Shown in pieces: positions 59,041 through 64,000 of a stretch of 64,000 nucleotides of DNA. Source of the DNA: Endomychus coccineus. Taxonomy: Eukaryota > Arthropoda > Insecta > Coleoptera > Endomychidae. The DNA lies in contig OY294069.1 of the NCBI GenBank assembly GCA_958510875.1, positions 176,930,868-176,994,867 of the forward strand, written 5' to 3'. The number at the start of each line of letters is the position of its first letter. Within the stretch, counting starts at the first letter, position 1. The notes below the pieces were generated by a model. It ran no database searches, was not told the DNA's origin, and saw nothing but the letters and a program-made list of their open reading frames with translations. A program made the translations under genes and the position numbers.

Positions 59041-60294
59041 CACCCACGTAAGACGTTATAGTTTAACCAACATTTCATCAGAGCCAACATTTTTCTCTTT
59101 TGCAATGAGCAAGTTATTAAAGGCAACAGAAGCTTTGCCGGTGATTCCAATAGAATCTTCATCACCCAAGGTAAGTTGGAAGATAATAAATCGGTGTAGA
59201 GAGAAAATTTGTATGACTAGAATTACTTTCAACAAAGACATGTTGCTTATCAAATAGGTGGTTACAACAAAGGGAAAAATATTTTTATTTTGTATCATTT
59301 TATCATAAATTTTGTTTCTATATCTATAGTAAACGTGTGTGTAGAGTTATTGATTTTCATATTTATATTAATTAAATTTGAGATATATAATGAATACATT
59401 TTTTCATAAATTTTCACTCGATTGTAACAGTCCCAGTCATATGTTAACCATATTAAATGATTTAGAACTAACTAATGAGTATAAATGGTCTAATTTTAAA
59501 TTTAATTGAATCAAAGTGTATGATAATATTCTAAGGCGGCGAATTCAATAATTTTAACAGTTTAATAAATTTTAACTAGCAAAATATTGAAAGAATAATA
59601 TTATCAAGTATTTGGAGATCGTGCCGAATGGTGAAACGGAATTTGAATGATCACGCAGCTTCCATTAGTAAAAAATGATGAGCGAAAACTTGACTAAATT
59701 TACAAACATTACCATTTAGAGTAGATTTTAAGTTCATTCATATTAGATATTATAGAAAGGCTTCAGACTTTATAGAACTAGTGCGTGTGATGAATCTTCT
59801 TTAATCGTGACGAATACAATTTTAAAGTTATACTCAAGTGCTTGCACTGGCTTCCTGTTGGATGAAGAATTCTTTGGATTAAGTATTTATCCATTAGTTT
59901 AAAGTATTGTATCTTACATTTTATTGGGGGAAATATCACGTTAAGATGAAATTTACAGAAATATGCCACTAATATGGGTATGATTTCGTATCAAAGTTTT
60001 CCATATACTTCTCAAGGGGTGAATTAACCATCCTATTATCATATCGTACGTGAACGGAAGCAAAGTTGTACCAGTTTGAGCCTTGACTCCATTTAAATGC
60101 GATAGTAACCTACAAATATATGCGTTTTACTAAGATAATATGTGAATATATTAGAAATTCTCAAATCAATGTAAAACCGTACTTCTATAGCGAGTTACTG
60201 CCGTAGTTGGACAGTGAAGTGAGTGTCAGTCGGCTTATGCGCATCGTATATTGTTAAGTGATACAACTCAATCAATCAAAACGGGGGTGGACAA
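59041..60294. other. non-coding (probably milton intron)
   Basis: An ORF at 59027-59257 ends before a donor-like GTAAGT but has no recognisable similarity. Nothing else supported. Confidence 0.35.
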
Positions 60295-61080
60295 GTCCAG
60301 AGCCCTTAGACCGTTTGACTGGGTCGATTGTGCGCCCCTTGATACAAGACCCAGTCTAGCAGGCTTAAGGCAATGCCGAAAGCTAGGATTCTGCATGGAC
60401 TGATGTCTCTTATGGTCCCAGGCATGTATGCAATGCCGAGGTGTTGTAACCTAAGAGAAGGCAGTGCTGGACATTCTACAAGGATATGAGAGGCAGTTTC
60501 GTCCGCCTGTCCGCATCTACTACCTATTAAGTGTAGATGTTCGTTCAGATGACAGTGTTGTGTGAGGAGTCCTGCAGTTTTAAGCATCTTCTGTTCATAG
60601 AGAGAAGGGTTTTCGAGCGTTTGAGCGAGAACTTCGCGATGTGGAGCTTCGCCTGCCAAATCAAGAGCCACTGTCTCTGAGGCACAGAGACCGGTGGTCG
60701 ATGAGATTCCGATCGCTCCTTCGCGGTCAGAGATCCCTGGTCGCGAAGGAGCGATCACCGGTCTCTTCGGCCACTTCTTTACCTTTCACACCAGAGTGGG
60801 TAGGAACTCATACTACCTGAAGCTTTCCAGGATTGCACTGACCTCGGCCTGGAAAACGGTTTCGTGAGGAGCACCTAGGGAAATTGAAAGAAAGCTCCCT
60901 TCCGGCTCCTGTTTGGAAACTGACAGCAGGCGATATCGTATCCAGTCGGACGATCGGACAGCTTCCAGCAGACCAATCCCAAATTTTGCCATGACCGCGA
61001 GGCACGGACGCACCGAACGACAGACCCAGACCAGCAAGGCGATACGCCGTAACGGCAGCCACTGTGATCATGTGGATCAG
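60295..61080 (-). mobile_element. R1/I-type non-LTR fragment: RNase H and C-terminal region
   Basis: Minus strand: a broken RNase H around 61000-60840 ends SISLGAPHETVFQAEVSAIL. Then comes a 150-residue ORF (60306-60758) with KTAGLLTQHCHLNEHLHLIG, a C..C..ADETASHILVECPALPSLR zinc-knuckle-like tail, and a C-terminal ILAFGIALSL helix. This is the standard end of R1/I-like elements. Near 60686-60766 an imperfect palindrome (GATCGCTCCTTCGCG and its complement, with AGAGACCGGTG outside) has been created or inserted. Confidence 0.8.
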
Positions 61081-62268
61081 TGATGCAACTCACTGTAGCG
61101 CTTCACTTGTTTCTCTTGTAAAACAGTATAATGCATCTAGCTCGTTCTAACTCACAAGACTCTTGTATACACCGCTGATATAAACTCAATCTGTATATTC
61201 TACTATTATTACGCGCATTACCGACAAAGAAAGCCAAAGTGTCAACATGCATGCGGCTTTATACCATATAAGGGTAATTTACCCTAACATAACCTACCAT
61301 AAATAGCTGTTAATATTACGAAACTCGCATTTAGGTCATACTGAATTTGCATGCGTGAGGACTAGTTATATTCTAAATTTTGTTTTTGGTGCTCTGATGC
61401 CATCCTCAACTTTGAAAACGAAGGATGACGTACAATGTATATTTTCCTTGCTATGTGTTTTGGTGACCAAATCCATAGCCTCTATAACAAATAAAAGTAC
61501 AGAGGAAACATTGACAATCAAATACGGCGAAAAAGTATCAGATTTTTCTACAGAATACCGGCCACATACGATGATCTATTCATGAGCGACTTTCATCAGT
61601 TTATGGCAGTTCCGATTCGCCGTTATGACCTGCATCAGAGCGATGCACATTTCGATATGGTCAATCTAATTTCATCTTTTCCCATCAATCCTCTTGTCCA
61701 AACAGATTGAGCACGTCGGCGTGTCCTTATTCCTATAATCGTGAATGTTTATTCAAATTAACCCAGATTTACTTGATTCGATTCGTAAATTAAATGTCAG
61801 ATTTGCATTGAACGTGGTCGTTATTGAAAAAAAATAACTATGTACATCAATTAAATAATTGGCCTATAAATGAATCTCGCTACGACGGTACAGCGTTACA
61901 GATTGAATTAGAATCGCTGTTCAAATAGGCTGAACATTTTCAATTTGCTCATGGAAAGCCGGTTGTGTATTAACTTTTACCTGTTTTAATTAATTAATCA
62001 ATGTTCCGAGAAGAGATAATGAGGCGTAAATTGAAAACCGTACTGACTGATGTTCCTATAACAGGATAATGTGCTTCGTTCTTAAATGATCGTAAAGCTT
62101 GATCGTTGTATGATGATGGTTATTAGTTGCGGACGTGTGTTGTCTATGTTGAAACAAGATTTGCAAGTCATGGATAATCAAATCGTGAATTTGCACGATG
62201 GAAATGATATTTTTGTCATTCCAGGTGGAAAAAAATATGCATATACCGAGAGACTACAAACAATCCAG
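61081..62268. other. non-coding or unrecognised
   Basis: A 76-residue ORF at 61355-61585 (plus) looks codon-like (KTKDDVQCIFSLLCVLVTKS) but I cannot assign it. No other signal. Confidence 0.35.
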
Positions 62269-62345
62269 GTGGCCTAGCGGTATTTGAGTGTACTTAGCTT
62301 TAGGGAATGTCCCGGTTCGGATCTCGGTTCCGACCCAACTGCCGT
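62269..62345 (+). repeat. tRNA-derived SINE head
   Basis: Box A TGGCCTAGCGG at 62270-62280 and box B-like GGTTCGGATCT at 62314-62324, 33 bp apart, form an RNA polymerase III internal promoter as in tRNA-derived SINEs. The flanking sequence does not form an acceptor stem, so it is not a functional tRNA gene. Confidence 0.5.
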
Positions 62346-62395
62346 CAGAGAATTTTTTTCACGTCATACAGGGTTGCAGTTTATAATAGCAATAC

Positions 62396-62463
62396 TGTTG
62401 GAAATTGTGTGATATACAATATAAGTACATAGAACAATATTATATAACACACAATTTCCAACA
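62396..62463. repeat. 68-bp near-palindromic LTR-like end of a copia-like element
   Basis: Starts TGTTGGAAATTGTGTG and ends with its exact complement CACACAATTTCCAACA (16-bp inverted termini, weaker pairing inward). On the minus strand it is directly preceded by the purine tract GAAGAGGGGG, as expected of a 3' LTR start after a polypurine tract. Unusually short if complete. Confidence 0.6.
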
Positions 62464-62481
62464 CCCCCTCTTCATGTCATA

Positions 62482-62790
62482 TTACACTAATCCTTGTAAT
62501 CCCATCTTCTCCCCATTGAGATTTAGTTTTTCACTATTCAGAGCTTTGGTTAGACAGTCTGCAACCATATCTTGAGTTCTGATAGATTTAGTTTCAATAT
62601 AGCCTTTTTCTTGCACTTCTCTAATGAAATGATGCTTAACATCTATGTGTTTCGTTCTGAGTCGGTAGCCACCATTTTCGCATAAATCCACTGCTCCCTT
62701 GTTATCACAGTAAAGTGATAATGTTCTTGGAGTATCAGGAATGAGTTCTCGAAGAACCTCTTTCAAAAATATAGCCTCTTGAGTGGCCAT
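62482..62790 (-). mobile_element. copia-like pol C-terminus (RNase H)
   Basis: A 102-residue minus-strand ORF: EAIFLKEVLRELIPDTP, SLYCDNKGAVDLCENGGY, RTKHIDVKHHFIREVQEKGY, then TQDMVADCLTKALNSEK. This is the C-terminal RNase H of Ty1/copia pol, with the catalytic Asp in YCDN and the late D-M-x-AD-x-x-TK box. The rest of gag-pol is missing; the element is truncated on its 5' side at about 62800. Confidence 0.92.
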
Positions 62791-64000
62791 AGACAGAGTT
62801 GTTGTCTAATTATCTGAATTCAATTAATTGAAAAAAAAAAGTAGGTTCAAGTACTCCTAAAATATGAGGGCAGTGCCTCCTTCTTTTTATCTCTGAAAAC
62901 ATTCGTCAAAATTGTCCGGTGGCATAGTTATATTGGGTTTATTTCAAAGCCACATTTTTGCAAAAAAAATGAGAAATAGTCTTATTTGCGTTTCATTGCC
63001 GAGAAATAACAGATTCGCATTATTAAAGAGTTGGAAACGATTTGCCGGATAATGTAGACTTCATTGCGTTTGGCATTCGATTGTATACAGTTTCGGTGAA
63101 CAGAACAAACCGCACTCGTAAAAAACGCATAAAAAATTATCACCATTGGATTCAATCATTGTTTGCAAACTTTCCAAGGTTCCGATTTTATCACCAGATT
63201 TGACAAGGATCGATACATTTTACGATATAGCAGAAATTGTTTTGATGGTTATTGCGCGTTAATTACAAAATAAACTCGTTTCCAGCCCATTCGACAAGTT
63301 TTATTGTTCGTCATCCCGTGATGTGTTTTGCAAATATTATCGAGAATTATTATTACGTAAAACGACCACACACAAAGTTAAAATTACTTTGTTGTCATCT
63401 TCAATGTATTTGACTTGTACCTGTGTGCATCTATCTATTGCGTCGCTTAGTTGATGGTGTTAATTGGATTTCCTCTTTTGTCTAGCTCTATGGCGACGCT
63501 TGTGATCACTGTAAAATTATTAGAGCATGAACTTTCAACACAAATATAGCACGTCATAACAGCAAGCTAGCTAGGTACGTTTTGATATTCCAGAAGTTGA
63601 ATGGCAACCAGATCACGGTGCTATTAAAAAATGATTGTAAACCGAGGGTAATTTCTTGGTAATTGATAGATAATAATAATATTCGTCTTTATTTGGTTCA
63701 TAAGTTATGTATACAGGCAAAGTTTAGCTAAAAAGCTATTCTTCCACTTTATCTAGATACCTTAAAATCTAAAATAAACATTTATAATAATCGATTAATG
63801 AAAAACTATAACTAAGAATATAAAGAAATGTAAACAAATCAAAAGGAAAATAATTTATAGCAACAGAAATTAACAAAATAATGAAGTAATAGGTAACAGA
63901 GATAATAAAGGTAACAACTAGAAATGTGTTACCGCTTGGAGAATAGATGAATAGTGGGCGTGGCAAAGTTACTCTTCTTTATCTAGTAATTGTGAACTAT
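62791..64000. other. non-coding, AT-rich
   Basis: No gene or recognised repeat to the end of the window. Confidence 0.4.

Noticed and set aside
59027..59257. Possible next milton exon ending at a GTAAGT donor
   Set aside because: The encoded peptide lacks the conserved residues expected after the LRADT block.
61355..61585. 76-residue plus-strand ORF with codon-like appearance
   Set aside because: No family recognised and no splice or promoter context; noted but not called.

Overview
The window is eukaryotic and almost certainly from an insect. It is AT-rich with long non-coding stretches and GT-AG introns. It contains a tramtrack-type BTB/C2H2 zinc-finger gene of a kind typical of insects, an exon of the motor-adaptor family milton/TRAK, and a dense bed of insect-type mobile elements: Penelope-like, Jockey/CR1- and R1/I-like non-LTR, copia-like, hAT, mariner/Tc1, foldback elements and tRNA-derived SINEs. 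There are no operons, rRNA genes, intact tRNA genes or CRISPR arrays. I cannot name the species or order.

Layout. 0-6 kb: an OTU-protease fragment running into a 162-bp inverted duplication, a BEN-domain exon, a possible ENY2-like ORF, and a nearly intact Penelope-like element (3380-5153) with 222-bp inverted terminal repeats and a 13-bp direct repeat at its borders. 9.2-14.6 kb: a complete three-exon BTB zinc-finger gene on the minus strand, with two decayed non-LTR retrotransposons in its large intron. 15-28 kb: repeats, including mariner and Penelope fragments, a foldback element, and an isolated GC-rich candidate exon at 23 kb. 28.8-58.7 kb: a CpG-rich region with a candidate first coding exon (29016-29115), followed 29 kb later by a clear milton/TRAK exon (58561-58665). 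The splice phases of the two fit. The presumed intron holds a 153-bp tandem array of about 20 near-identical units (30.7-33.9 kb), a mariner copy, foldback and SINE-like repeats, a damaged THAP-domain gene on the opposite strand, an LTR-like block with a good core promoter, a TIR element with a helix-turn-helix ORF remnant, a non-LTR reverse transcriptase, a hAT element with a perfect 8-bp target duplication, and further hAT and Penelope pieces. 58.7-64 kb: more non-LTR fragments, a tRNA-like SINE head, and the 3' end of a copia-like element with a 68-bp palindromic LTR-like end.

How the genes relate. Only two host genes are well supported: the BTB-ZF transcription factor (minus) and milton (plus). 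They are unrelated in function and simply neighbours. Almost everything else is mobile DNA at different stages of decay. The freshest insertions are the Penelope element and the hAT at 49.5-51.1 kb, judged by arm identity or target-site duplication. The most unusual structures are hammerhead-ribozyme-like cores in the Penelope-type repeats, the homogenised 153-bp array, and an inverted repeat that brackets the 3' splice site of the zinc-finger exon.
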